Assembly (NCBI RefSeq): GCF_041260155.1
Contig: NC_091928.1
Location: forward strand, 35,622,388-35,686,387
Length of the DNA: 64,000 nt
Direction of reading: 5' to 3'
From: Ptychodera flava
Lineage: Eukaryota; Hemichordata; Enteropneusta; Ptychoderidae
Each line of letters begins with the position of its first letter. The first letter of the stretch is position 1. This document shows, piece after piece, positions 33,686-45,200 of the stretch. Under the pieces are notes generated by a model. That model was not told the DNA's origin and searched no databases. It worked only from the letters and a program-made list of their open reading frames with translations. Made by a program: the position numbers and the translations under genes.

Positions 33686-36074
33686 AATGGTTCGGCGAAA
33701 AGATTACTTAATTGTCGGACAAATCAAGTAGCCTAAGCTAATGAACTTAGTTCATGGAACACTTTCCACAAAGGTTCATGTATACCAATGATAGATTTAT
33801 CTCCAGACTCCCATAGTTCTTAGGGGTTATTACACGAAGTTTGGGCGATACCGCGTCGTATTCGAGTGATTTATCCGCAGCAACGTGTCAAAATGCGGAC
33901 ACATCACGAGAATCCTACCGCAACGGACGTTCCGAAATTAGCGACGAAAACGTTTGCTTGCTCCTCGCTGTACTCATAAAAAGTTGGTTGCTAAGGAGTG
34001 ATGACAACCGTATCACTTCGTGATATTATTCCGCCGTTGGACCATTCCATTTCAAGGGAGGGTTTATGGCACACTTTTAAAGCGAACAATTTAAATATTA
34101 AGATGTCGAAACAGGATTTCTAAAATTTGAAGAAGATTTATTGTGAGTGTAAAATGGCGGCGGACGTAAAACATAGGCCGGAGTGTGTAAAATGAGTGTG
34201 TTTTCTTGTTTTGAAACATACCCTCATCCCTTCGCGAAAAATATGAGGCCCGCCAAAATCGGCGTTCAAAATACTCGCGCCGCGCCGGCGTTCGATTTTA
34301 AACTCGAACTAGTATGAACAGCTGAGAGCAAGCAGCTCTGCGACATCTATGAATGCACAGTGGATATAATACCCATACCAGTCACTTTATCTCTAAAAAT
34401 TATATATGACCTCAGACGTCAAATATGCCGAATTTACCATCTTAGAAAGGAATTTGTGAGCGAATTAGGGAAAACGTGAAGTGAGTACACTGTATATTTT
34501 ATAAACTGTAGCGTCGTAATTCGTTCGTGATTTTGTTGCTGTACGAATAAAACGTTTCAATGGTATTTACATCGTCTGCCTGTATATTTTCGTTACTGGC
34601 TTGCCTAAATAGAACTAAACTTCTGTTAATAATCTAAACGAAAGTTTTCCTTTCTCGAGTACCCTACATTGTATCCGAAACCCGCACCGGACACGATCAT
34701 GCCCTGTTAATCTCATTGACAGGTGCAAATCGGAAATATAATATGTCCGTCGCGAGTATTTTCAGTGCGGTTGGATTTTTGTGGCTCATTTATGGCTGGA
34801 AATGATGCAACAGGAAACTTGTCGTATAGCGGTTCTATCATGGAGGTAGAAGGAGAGATGGTTCTATGATGGTGCACTGTCGAACCGGGGCGTAATCTTC
34901 AGCAGCATAGACGTCATGAAAACTGCACCGTATGGGACCAGCCGTGAACATGAATGACAGGTGTCGGTAAAACATACAAGTTTTCAATGCGTTCGTTTGT
35001 ATGTTTTTGGTACAACTTTGCTGCGGTTCCGTAGCCCTACCACTCCCTTTGCTGGTTGTGTTGGGGGAGTGGGGGCTACGGTTCAAACACTTGGTCGATA
35101 CTTTGTTTATAAGCCAAATTCAGCTCCGTAATCAAATAGACTCTCAAACAACATTTTTTTCCACATTGTAAGTTGCTGAAAACGTGTTTATGTTGAGGTT
35201 CCGATGTTAAAATGTGACGTCAGAGGTCAACGGTTTAACATCCATGATGGCGGATTTTTTCCAAGTCACCCGCTCGCTGAAACACGAAAAAGTGACTAAA
35301 CGGAGAGGAAAATGGACATCAACGTAGGTATTCTAAATTGTTGCCGTCCGATGCACTCCGACTCCGGATTATGATGTTTTTTTGTTGTTTTTCCGGAGAA
35401 TTGCAAGAAAAACGCTCACTTTCTTGCCGCATTTTTGAAAATGCGCACGACTGTGCACTTTTTACAGTGTTTGAACCGTAGCCCCCACTCCCCCTACACA
35501 CCCATCAAAGGGAGTGGTAGGGCTAAGCTTACGGATCCGCAGTAAGGTACAACTGTACTTATACCTAAGTGCAATGCCCTTCAGGCGCGAACTGACTGCA
35601 AACAAAATTTTGACCATAATCACAATGACGTTTCGGAGTGTCACAAGTCTTATTCGCTCAGCTGTTTTACATGTATATGAACATATATACCAGCGAAGGT
35701 CATGCGTACTTACGCGTAGTTGTAGGTAGTTAAGTTACAGTGAAAATATAATTCGTATTTTAACTAGTTAAAATACGGGTTCATATCAGTACCGTCTAAA
35801 CAATAGAATGGCGATACAGGCATAGCATGTATGATAAAAAGAGGATATCTGGAATTGTTGTGGTACGTATACAAATTGGCGTGGAAATTTGCGGAGAGCT
35901 CTGAGAGATATTAGGTAAATGATGACGTCGCATACTAAAAACTGCAGTAGGTTAAAATTAAAAAGCGGAATTTTGAAGAACGGTCGAAAAACATGCGCAT
36001 ATATCATTGTTAATTCTGGTACATAATTGTGTCAGTCACTTAATGTTGTCTAATAGCTCTTGCAGCGAACAGGG
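33686..36074. other. Intergenic, no gene recognised
   Basis: The part from about 33840 to 34350 is less AT-rich and contains AAAATGGCGGCGG (34151), a motif often near animal promoters, but the frame it opens is only 13 codons. The remainder holds the inverted repeat described at 35009-35546 and short overlapping frames without domains. Confidence 0.4.
35009..35546. repeat. Pair of about 80-bp inverted repeats
   Basis: Left arm 35009-35092 contains CCGTAGCCCTACCACTCCC, GGGGGAGTGGGGGCTACGG and TTCAAACACT. Its reverse complement lies at 35466-35546, with several mismatches. The 370 bp between is unrelated, AT-rich and non-coding. This could be the two ends of a foldback element; target duplications are not clear. 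Confidence 0.6.
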
Positions 36075-36465
36075 GAAGACGACTGCAAGCGGATTCACTG
36101 ATACACAACATCATTGAGGTGCAATAAGACAAAATGTTGGCCCCATATAATTGCTATCATTGCAATCCCATAATCCTTGTGAGAGCGTCATCACATGTCA
36201 CGGCCTGGCACAGAGTTGTTTACTGCGATAAATATATGAAAGCGATAAAGTTTAAAAATTTACAAAGACAGCTTTAAAATTTAAAACTAAATAAAAAGGA
36301 ACCGATGTTTTTGTTTGGGATGAAATATATAAAAGATATCGAGAGCAGCTGTCACGACTTGTGTCAAGGGTCACCATCACGTAACGCAAAGTATACTACC
36401 AGGTTGCAAGTCTCATCCAGCTGCCAAAGGCACAGATAGCAAGCCATCAGCGCCTAATAGTAATT
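36075..36465 (-). repeat. Inverted partial copy of the gene 3' flank
   Basis: Reverse complement of about 22880-23260, including CACGACTTGTGTCAAGGGTC, GAGAGCGTCATCACATGTCA and GATTCACTGATACACAACAT. It is clearly more diverged than the two duplicates are from each other. It is either an older displaced copy of the gene unit or a dispersed repeat that happens to lie in the flank. Confidence 0.75.
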
Positions 36466-37248
36466 ATATTATATCGTGCTACCATGCGCCATTCTGATTG
36501 GACGAGAGCTCATTCCAGCGATGCTAAAGTACTGTTTTAGCACTGATAGCAGTGGTAAAACGGGCCCCTAAACAAGCATTTTCGAAAATTGCCCAGTCGG
36601 TGCCTTTGAACGTAATATGAAAAGAAAAGCAGATGAGATTACATTTGCAGATCAAATAGACATTACTACACCATCCAATTATCCCAAATTAGTTCCAATC
36701 CTGATAGAAGTAAGCGATGTCAGAGCTTTTAAATGACACCTCTGTTGTGGTTGTTCGAAGCAGACGTAAAATAGTACGCGATTTTGAAAATGTGTGGACA
36801 GAGTGGCCACACAACTGCTCGACGTTATGACAGAATGCGGTAGTATTTTTGATCGCTGCCATTTCCGAAACAAATGGGGTTTTCTGAAATATGTGTGTAG
36901 GTACACGTTTTTTATTTCCCGGGACTTCAGGTCAAAGTCCGGGGATCACAGCAATATATGAGGTTTGGTTGACTGAGCTAGACTAAAAATGCTACGCGAT
37001 TTTGAAAATGTGTGTTTACAGAGTGGCCACACTTTATGACAAAAACAGCGTAATTAACTGTTATTTCACAGACGACATCTGTGTTCCCATGAAATGTGCA
37101 ACGCAAAGTGTTTTAGCAAAACCCCTCTTTCACAACTGACAATATTTTTGACACGGATCTACGACAATACACGAAAAAGTTATGTGAATGGTGCAGCGGG
37201 GGGAGGCGAGTATAAAACAAGATAGCAACACAGTATGGCATATGTAAC
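36466..37248. other. Intergenic with a MITE fragment and a two-unit repeat
   Basis: 36609-36700 matches the right half of the 9149 MITE, ending TTAGTTCCAATC. TACGCGATTTTGAAAATGTG, followed after a short gap by GAGTGGCCACAC, occurs twice, near 36775 and 36993 (period about 218 bp). No gene. Confidence 0.6.
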
Positions 37249-37814
37249 CACAGGCGACCCAATAGGTTCTGAGTTTTTCACACTGTTTCTCTATCATTTT
37301 CTCTTCTTCTCATGCTCTGAATGATCGGAATAAATACAATAAATGGTTTATATAACCTAACCTAGCCTCTGTGACTCTTATTTATTTTACACTCCATTAC
37401 AAGGACGTGTATCTCTCATACACACATGCTGTAATTAATTAGTCAACACAACTAATTATGCTAATCCGTGGACTTATCAGAGGTTGGTCAACATCGGAAA
37501 GATAGTGATGTTAATGAAAAAGGAGCCGTTTTGGTAACATTCCTATCTTTCGTGATGTTGACCAACCCGTAAAATCCCTGATAAGTCCACGGATTAACAT
37601 AATTAGTTGTGTTGACTAATTAATTACAGCATGTGTGTATGAGAGATATACGTCCTTGTAATGGAGTGTAAAATAAATAAAGAGTCACAGAGGCTAGGTT
37701 AGGTTATATAAACCATTTATTGTATTTATTCCGATCATTCAGAGCATGAAGAAAGAAAGAGAAAATGATAGAGAAAACAGTGTGAAAAACTCAGAACCTA
37801 TTGGGTCGCCTGTG
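37249..37814. mobile_element. 566-bp foldback palindrome, second member of the CACAGGCG family
   Basis: Arms of about 260 bp are near-perfect reverse complements around a spacer of roughly 35 bp (about 37507-37544). The ends are CACAGGCGACCCAATAGG and CCTATTGGGTCGCCTGTG. Flanks ATGTAAC (37242-37248) and ACGTAAC (37815-37821) look like a 7-8 bp target duplication with one mismatch. The first eight bases, CACAGGCG, equal those of the 31535 foldback while the arms are unrelated, which points to a shared transposase recognising only a short terminus. Confidence 0.85.
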
Positions 37815-37821
37815 ACGTAAC

Positions 37822-39695
37822 CATGGATGCATGTGTGGAAGTTGCTATTACATAACATTCTTACTGATGACGCCCTGGCCGCTGATTGGATAATATCAGA
37901 AAAAATATTATGGTATAGCGTCGCCAATTTTTGAAATGACCCGGACTGCTTTAGATGTGGAACAAGCGAAATCGTGTCATTATTGGACTGCCACTGAAGG
38001 CCCTATATCCAACATGAGTATGGCAAGGGTCTGGGGAAAATGTTGAGTCGGTAATTAGGCTGTGCTCACAAAAACGGTGAGGGGGCTTTAGGAATTCAGG
38101 GGGGTTCGAAAAATTCAATGGGTAGTAGAGGGGGGACTTGAAAGTTTTGCTTTGCCTATAAGGGGGCGGGGGACCTGGAATTTTTCGGTTCCAAGGTTTG
38201 GTAGGTAATACAATGAAAAATCAATAACATTTTAATGCCATCCAATTGTTCTTGTTGTACTTGGGCCTCAGCCCAAGTACATTTGTTTTCATTCCGTGGG
38301 AAAAACTCTGTAAGGTATAACCATTTCTGGCTGAGACCAGGGAGGGCAAAATGTCTTGGCTTCATCTTTCTTGGCATAATAAATGGCGTAATGATGCTAA
38401 CTTAATGGAAGTGCTGCTCTCAGCCAGTCATGAATAAGTGAGATGTGAATATAAATGCTTCTCTATCTGAGTTTTTGCCACAAATCTTCTGAATATAATC
38501 AAAATGTGCATCGAAATGCAACAATTAATGCACCCTCCGTTTCCTAAGCGATGGCACGACACTTGCTACACACACTGGACGAGCCAAAGTGGGAGGGGTA
38601 ATTTCAGTTTGGTCGAACAGGAGGGCTCGAGACCAGATTTAACATTTAAACTTGAAACATGTTTAATCACTGACAAGATGTGGACTAGTGTTAATCAAAC
38701 TGAAAGTTTGAAAAGGAAGGTTTTATATCCCGGACACAATGAAAAACATTACGACTGGAAACTGTACTCCCAGTTGAGAATAGTAATGCCCACAGCGATG
38801 GAGAACACTTATCCTTGAGCTGAGAAAACCAGACCATCATTTCGAAATAGAGCTGCAGATTCGAGAAGCTCGTTCAAAATAGCTATGTACACCCCATAAA
38901 GGGGTGGTTTCGAGTTTTGAGGGCAAATTTCGCCTCCTTCATATAGAAATCGTACGTTTGTTTTTCCAGGAGAACACACCATTTGACACAAAATTTGCAT
39001 GTAAAGGGGTCGCCAGTAAGTACGTGGTCAAATCTGGCATAAGAAACAATATGAAATGTTGGGTAAAGCCAGTCCAAAATAAACTGATTTGAACTTTTGT
39101 GTTTTGTAATTTATACCACTGCAGTAACATTACCTTTTTTTGACAACATCACACAATGTAATACGTTTTGAAACTGAATACTCCGACGTATTCTGTGTCT
39201 CCTTTGCTAAAAAATACGGTATGCCGATTACCATGTAAGGAATGATGACGTCAAGACAGATTTGTAGTGCGTTTGGTCCTGGATGGTGCACGAAGTTTTG
39301 TCGAGGTAGCTTGTGTATTTGTTTCCTAAATGGGAGAGATTAGGGTCGATCTAAACGAAGGCCGAAGAATGTTATGATACTCTAAGCGAGCTGAACTCTA
39401 ACGCGAATGGTTGGATAATTTGGAGGATGTCTAGAACCGGGGTCTAGAATGATCTCGTCTCATTAAGATTATTTGGCGGTCAGTATTGAATTTCAACTGC
39501 GTCACAAGTTTGCGAAACGAGTATTCCGTCGAACGGTCAACGAACGATGTTTTAGAAATCTGGAGACATGGCACATCGCATTTTTTTATTTAGTATTTTA
39601 TATTTTACAAAAGATTTAAGAAGCAATGATTTTGTCGAAAATTCTGAAAAAATATAGGAAGATTTGATCGCGAACACATTTTCACTTGGGGTCAA
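37822..39695. other. Intergenic, G-run repeat at 38057-38190
   Basis: From about 38055, GGCTGTGCTCACA leads into runs such as GAGGGGGC, CAGGGGGG and GAGGGGGG, spaced about 30 bp apart; the start resembles 11109. Beyond this only short overlapping frames are seen. Confidence 0.4.
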
Positions 39696-40276
39696 CTAGC
39701 CCTGCGTACGATGCTGTGTGTTCCGCTACAGCTAATCGCCCCGCTCACCACAGCCCTGCAAAGACCCGTACGGTAGGGTCGGTGACTTCAAATCCATTTT
39801 GGGACTTACACGTAAAAAGCCAAATTACTGCCGAAATTCAGCGTTCTTGGGCCCAAGTCGTATCCCAGCCTACCTCAGCTACTCGATCGCTTCCAAAAAT
39901 GACAGTCGTTTTTATTCACTTCTCGTAAATAACCGTCGATGTCGGCAACTCTCTCGCTACTATTGATAGTCGCTCCATGCCGGTATGCCCCCTTCAAGCA
40001 TTTGATCCAGCGTGACTTTGAAAAGTTTCCTAGGACTATAATCGTGTTCACCACAATAAATTATTTGAAACGGCGTTGAAAACGATTTCGAAAATTGTGC
40101 TTTTATCGGCGGTTGAACTAATCTGAAGTGTGAGAAGGGCGAAAATGATATCAAAAAACACACATTTTTTCATGCCCGCAACCCGCAACCCGCAAAATAG
40201 CGCATCCGGTTGACCCCTAGCCCTGCGTACGATGCTATGTGCTACAGCTAACACACAGCATCGTACGCAGGGCTAG
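39696..40276. repeat. Element with CTAGCCCTGCG termini and a terminal hairpin
   Basis: CTAGCCCTGCGTACGATGCT starts at 39696, occurs again at 40217, and its reverse complement ends at 40276. The left and far-right copies form terminal inverted repeats of about 25 bp. The last 60 bp (40217-40276) is a perfect-looking hairpin: 25-bp stem with one mismatch and the loop CTACAGCTAA. GGGGTCAA precedes the left copy and TTGACCCC precedes the 40217 copy. Non-coding; the family is not recognised. Confidence 0.65.
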
Positions 40277-42297
40277 CGTATCATACTGCAGGTGCAAGTC
40301 ATACGTTCATGATATTAGGAGATAAATTATCGAGAGCTGCAGAACACAAACTCATCCAAAATATTCCTATTAGATAGATTCCTGAAATAAGGCAACGCAC
40401 CGGCGTGTTTTTCCACTGAAATTCTCGCGTAAAATGTTAGCAGAATGTCGTTCTCTGAGGTCGCGACCTCGCTTGAACCGAAACGGCAAAGTAAACTAAG
40501 TCCTTTGTTGTACGTCTTTTTCTTTTAAAGATTTCATGAAAAATACACGGCATTTACAATACACATCACTTCTACGCTTTTTAAGTCAAATCTTTCCTTA
40601 TGCATTGCATTTAACTAGGCATTGTTTAATTTTCTGTATGAGTTGCCCTGGAACCGAATTGTGAATGGATGCATTACAAGAATTTACTTCCTATGGCCTG
40701 ATACTAGAAATGTAACAATTTTCATTCCGCGATAAGTGGCGACATTTCCGAGGCGCGATTTTTTTTTTGTCAGTCTGGTATTACGTATATTTCTCACTCA
40801 CATCCATGGCAAGAAAGAAAAGTGATTCAGATCCCTAATTATTTGTAATGGCCAGGCAGCTCGGAATAAATAAATTGGTCCTCGGAATCGCCGCTTTTAG
40901 TTTGGCAGATTTTGATTTTTTCAGAAACATAACGTATTTTCACCCATTTGGTTTGGTCTGTTATAGCATCTTTAGTCCAAAAAATCAAGTTTACAGCATT
41001 GATGTTTTCAACAGCCTTCAATATACAGTATTACGTTAAAATACACCATATAGTAGTGTTTCATTAATTTAACCATCTTGACCTGATGGTGAAATATGGA
41101 CTTCGCAGGAAAAGGGATACTGTACGATAGACCTGATCATCATTATTTATAATAGACACATTCTAAAGGTTTTATTTCTTATATACTAAATGCCATATTA
41201 CATATATTAGAAATCTAGCCATAATTCTAAAAACCCGCAGCCCGTAGCCCGCAACCCGCACTTTAGCAGATACCGGGGTCAACATGGGGTCGCAGCCATG
41301 TTGCCTCAAAACTTATTTCTGTCTGCACTCAAAACTCAAAAATGTCGGATATGAACCTGAAAAATCGATGCAATTTCGTCAAAATTCGGCGGAATTTCAG
41401 CCTATAGACAAATTTCATCTAGGTAAGGTAAATTTACTGAAATTTGATCGACAAATAATCCTGAGCTTGAACGTGACAGCTCGCCTTCTCCGGGAAGTCA
41501 AGCATCCAGCTGCCCATACACAGTTGCCCATATGGCCAGGTTTATGAGATTGTTTTCAAGCGAGCGAGCCAATAGAGCTAGAGGTCTGATTTTGGTATAT
41601 AGGAATAACTTAGCAATACAATTATTTTGACAAAATGTCACGTGACCTCAATGGCCTTTGACCTCAGATATATTTGTCCACAACTCAGTAACCACAAGTG
41701 CTACACCCTTCATATTTGGTATGATGGGACACCTTATGACACCACATATTGTACCTCATTAATTATGCGCATATCTAATTCTGAGCAAGCCAATAGAGCT
41801 GGATGTCCGATTTTTGGTATATAGGGATAACTATAGGGTAGAAATCTAAATATGCCCATCTAAATATTAGACATCTACCATCGAGAACAAAAGAAATTTG
41901 CTGTAATTTGAATATTTAAGGAGTTTAAGCAATTTTCACTATAAATAAAGAACCCCTGCCTCAAACTCCACAAAAGTTGCTAGACATATTTTGCCGTTGT
42001 ATGCCATTGCTTCGTTTAATAACCAGTTAATCAAATGCCTAATTGACAGGAGGAAATTCAAGACCATATTTGAATAGTAGTATATATTGTCCTCAAAATT
42101 ACTCTATCACGGCCCAAGTACTCATTGCCTTCAGCAATACTGCCTGTTTTATTTGTAATTAAAAAAATCTAGAACCAATTTGTCATTTTTCAAGATTTTT
42201 AGTCTCGAAAAAATCTAAAACATGTATGGTTTTAGTAAAGAAAACATGGGCATAGTAACGGGGAGAAGCTGCAACTGTTGATAAATTTTTTTAATAA
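40277..42297. other. Intergenic, no gene recognised
   Basis: Short overlapping frames. The CCCGCA motif is at 41231-41260. A short sequence (GCCAATAGAGCT followed by GATTTTTGGTATATAGG and similar) occurs twice near 41568 and 41789, a local repeat with about 220-bp spacing. Confidence 0.4.
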
Positions 42298-42510
42298 ACA
42301 CGATTGGAACTAATTTGGGATAATTGGATTTTTATATTTTTTAAATTTCTCAAAAGTGTTAGGTGCCAGATAGTTGAATGTTGCGATATTACAAATTAAT
42401 CATAAAAACAAGTGTGTAATGTAAAAAGAAAAAGCGGATGAGATTACATTTGTAGATTAAATCGGCATTACTTCACCATCCAATTATCCCAAATTAGTTC
42501 CAATCGTGTT
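42298..42510. mobile_element. 213-bp MITE, same family as 9149-9360
   Basis: Ends AACACGATTGGAACTAATTT and its reverse complement, with the same interior (AAAAGTGTTAGGTGCC, GATGAGATTACATTTG). TAA duplications are not visible here, so the flanks have changed or the insertion differed. Confidence 0.75.
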
Positions 42511-43043
42511 CAGGGAATTCTGGCATCCATGAGAGTAATCAAATATTAAAGAAAAAAAGATACAGTCAACATGCTTGATTTTTTTTAATTTTCAAATTCT
42601 CATCGTAAAATATCACAAAAGTGAAACTTTGAACAGTAATGATAAATGTATGACGAAATGGAATTATTATTTTTTGCCATTATTACATAAAAAATTTCAG
42701 AGCCTAAAACTTCATTTGGAATATTTTGACCTTCCAGTGTAGTCAATTTTGAGTAGCATTTAAGCCATGTATGTCTTGTACTTTTGAAAAGATATTTTGG
42801 GTAGATCACTGTGCTCATTTTTTCACAATTTGGCAAAATGTACAACGGCATTGACAATTTGCCTACTCTCTCATGATATCGTCATTTTGTGTGCTCTCCA
42901 GCAGGTGTCATCAGGACCTGGCCAGAGTTGGATGAACTCAAGTCGAATTAGACTGATAAATCTAAAACGTCCAATAATGTGTTTGAAATGAATGTCAAAG
43001 GAAAATTTCTCATCAAATATCAAACGCATACAAACATCAAACA
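42511..43043. other. No gene recognised
   Basis: AT-rich sequence with no domain, repeat or splice signal that I can support. It may be further 3' flank of pseudogene F. Confidence 0.4.
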
Positions 43044-43864
43044 CATTCAAATATCTAATGTTTAAGTTTTTTAAAGACTTCAATTTTTATAACGTGCAAG
43101 TAGTATATGTATTCTGAAAGCTAGGAGATCCTCTCAAGCCTACTATAATATACAGTATGAAGCGTACCGCATTCGACACAACTAGAGACTATCTTAGGCA
43201 TTTTATGAGCCTGTACTGCCAGACGTAGTTAACATCATCATTTCGTCATAAGGATTAACAATTTCTTGTAATTGGTAATTGGCCAACTCGTCTAAAGTCT
43301 TCGTCATCGCCTACCTTCATTACTTCTTCATAGCAAAGCATTCTTTTTTCTCTTAATGCCAAGATCAATCACATTACGAAGGGTTGCTTCTTTACCTGTA
43401 TCACGTTCGTTTGCGTTATTTGATAACTCTGGTAGGACATTGAACATAATTCTTTCCCGAATACCATTCCCTGATAATCAAAGCTGCCACTTTGGGTTTG
43501 TTCACCAGTCGAAGTTTACCTCATTGAATACAACCACGACACGGACAACAACCAGCTTGACATAGGTCATCGCATAAATCAACGTGATCTATTCGTAACA
43601 TTTCTCTGCCAATATGCTAACACCTCCACCTGGCTTGAGACCAAAGTGATCTAAACCAGAAGCTAAACCAGATGGCATCCTCTCGCAGTTGCTTGAAAGT
43701 GATGCGTTGTTTTGTAGATCTGGAAGCAAAGGCAAATACCTCTCCATCAGAGAACTGTGTTGCTGATTGATCGAGTACATCACAAAATGATTTCCCAGTA
43801 AATCAAATGCTTGATGCAGGTAACTCTTTCCAGATAATGACATTTTGGCGAGTCTAGTCGTATC
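43044..43864 (-). pseudogene. ACSF2-like pseudogene F with a large internal deletion
   Basis: On the minus strand the acceptor CCTGGCAG is followed at 43864 by GATACGACTAGACTCGCC and then ATG at 43843. The frame gives MSLSGKSYLH and N-terminal ACSF2-like sequence (GLDHFGLKPGG, about 43620). Decay with several frame changes follows, but the line can be traced through the DDEDF-like and TSGSTG regions (43205-43330). It then stops abruptly. The DNA left of it (43050-43192: CTCAAGCCTA, CAGTATGAAGCG, CTAGAGACT) matches the 3' flank of E at 62130-62275. One deletion therefore removed everything from the ATP-binding loop to 3' of the stop. It is an E-type copy by flank and orientation. Dead. Confidence 0.8.
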
Positions 43865-43867
43865 CTG

Positions 43868-44540
43868 CCAGGTAATAAAGGTAATAAAAGAGAATCTATA
43901 AGTAGTCGTAGAGGGCGACTTTCATTACTCAAGACATTATTACATAATCAACCATAGTTTACTTGCACTGGAGCGCGCGCGCAAGTAGTATTCGCACTGC
44001 AATTGAAATCGAACTCATTACGCGATAATCATATGTTACTGAGCACAGAAAACCGGGACTAATTTTGTTTGTAAGCAATTATTGTTTTGTAAACACAACA
44101 AAAATGAAGATTTCAGGTGCGCCGAAACTGTAACTGTTGCATTTATGCGATTATGAGCCCGTGTCTTGCTTATATACACAACTATAGTCACGGATAGAAC
44201 AATACACGTAGTAATTAAAAGTTTAGAGAGCAATCTTATTTTGAATTGATAGTTTTGGGGTGGGTTGAAACCAACCAGATGAACTCTCAGCATAATAGCA
44301 GAAATTTAATTCTACTTCGTCTCGTGAAATTTTTGCCATCATGCCTCGAAAATGAGTATATGTCGGTACGGTCATCATATGGCTTTCCGGCAACGCCTCG
44401 AGACAATATCACAGCTAACCTCCGAATAAAAAACGCAGACCAGACATATCTACAAAATGTGACATTTGGACATCTGTTTATTCAATTTTATTAAAATTTC
44501 TATTTATGAATATTGAAAATACAAAAGTTGTAATCCACAC
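43868..44540. other. 5' region of pseudogene F, no separate gene
   Basis: Sequence upstream (minus strand) of the F acceptor. Short frames only. GGTAATAAAGGTAATAAAAG near 43871 is a small direct repeat. Confidence 0.4.
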
Positions 44541-44673
44541 CAGATTTAACATTGCTGGACATTTCACTTGCTTTGACGACGGTACTTTCGCTTTGGTGTT
44601 GTGTAGTTGCTTTTCGTTGAAGCTGGACCATGCAAGATATCGCTCACCCTCTTCTGTTGTTCTTGGCACGAAC
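44541..44673 (-). CDS. Possible internal exon, unknown protein
   Basis: A minus-strand stretch between a CTACAAAG acceptor (exon from 44673) and a CTG|GTGTGG donor (exon to 44541). One frame is open throughout and reads FVPRTTEEGERYLAWSSF, then NEKQLHNTKAKVPSSKQV. Together with the ATG-bearing stretch 400 bp upstream it could be the second exon of a small gene. N-termini with such charged, repeat-entry sequence occur before tyrosine-recombinase domains of Crypton-derived proteins, but no catalytic part is visible. That link is only a guess. Confidence 0.25.
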
Positions 44674-45056
44674 CTTTGTAGAACCTTTAAATATAAACAG
44701 TAAATCAGTAATGAGCAAGAGTAACCTTTTATCAGTCCTCAACCCCTTTTGACAATAGATTTTAATTGTTGACATTTATCATTGGCATATGGAAGTTTGC
44801 ATTTGTTTTCAAATGAAATATTTAGCACCAAGATTTGCTTTTAGGAAATGGTGATGAAGTATCTTACACCTTTAAAATTGACAGATTTGTGATTAGTTCG
44901 ATGATCATCGGCCTAAATGCGCAATCCATTGGATTTGGTCAGAAAACCTCCCTCTCGGAATATCCTTTAATGAAATAAAAATATTCAATATGCATTCTCA
45001 CTTGCACATTTAGTAACAAGGTATTATAAGAAGGTGTAAATGGCAGAAATGACGAA

Positions 45057-45200
45057 TTAGTGACTCATTGAAGGGATGCTGGTCACTGCTACATCAATAT
45101 TTCCAAAGCCAGGCTTTTTCAAGTATTCTGATGCTTGTGAGGCTTCAATTAACTCTTCATCAGTGATATCAGAAAAATCGAGACACATCTCTTGCGCCAT
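45057..45200 (-). CDS. Short open frame or first exon, unknown protein
   Basis: Minus-strand ATG at 45200 in a strong initiation context (A at -3, G at +4: AGTATGG), open for 47 codons to TAA at 45057. The peptide begins MAQEMCLDFSDITDEELIEA and continues SQASEYLKKPGFG. It is acidic and helix-like and reads like a real N-terminus. The last dozen residues may be intron read-through if it splices onward to 44673; no convincing donor was found. Not recognised. Could be an exon of a host gene or of a domesticated element. Confidence 0.3.
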   Translation of the reverse strand: MAQEMCLDFSDITDEELIEASQASEYLKKPGFGNIDVAVTSIPSMSH

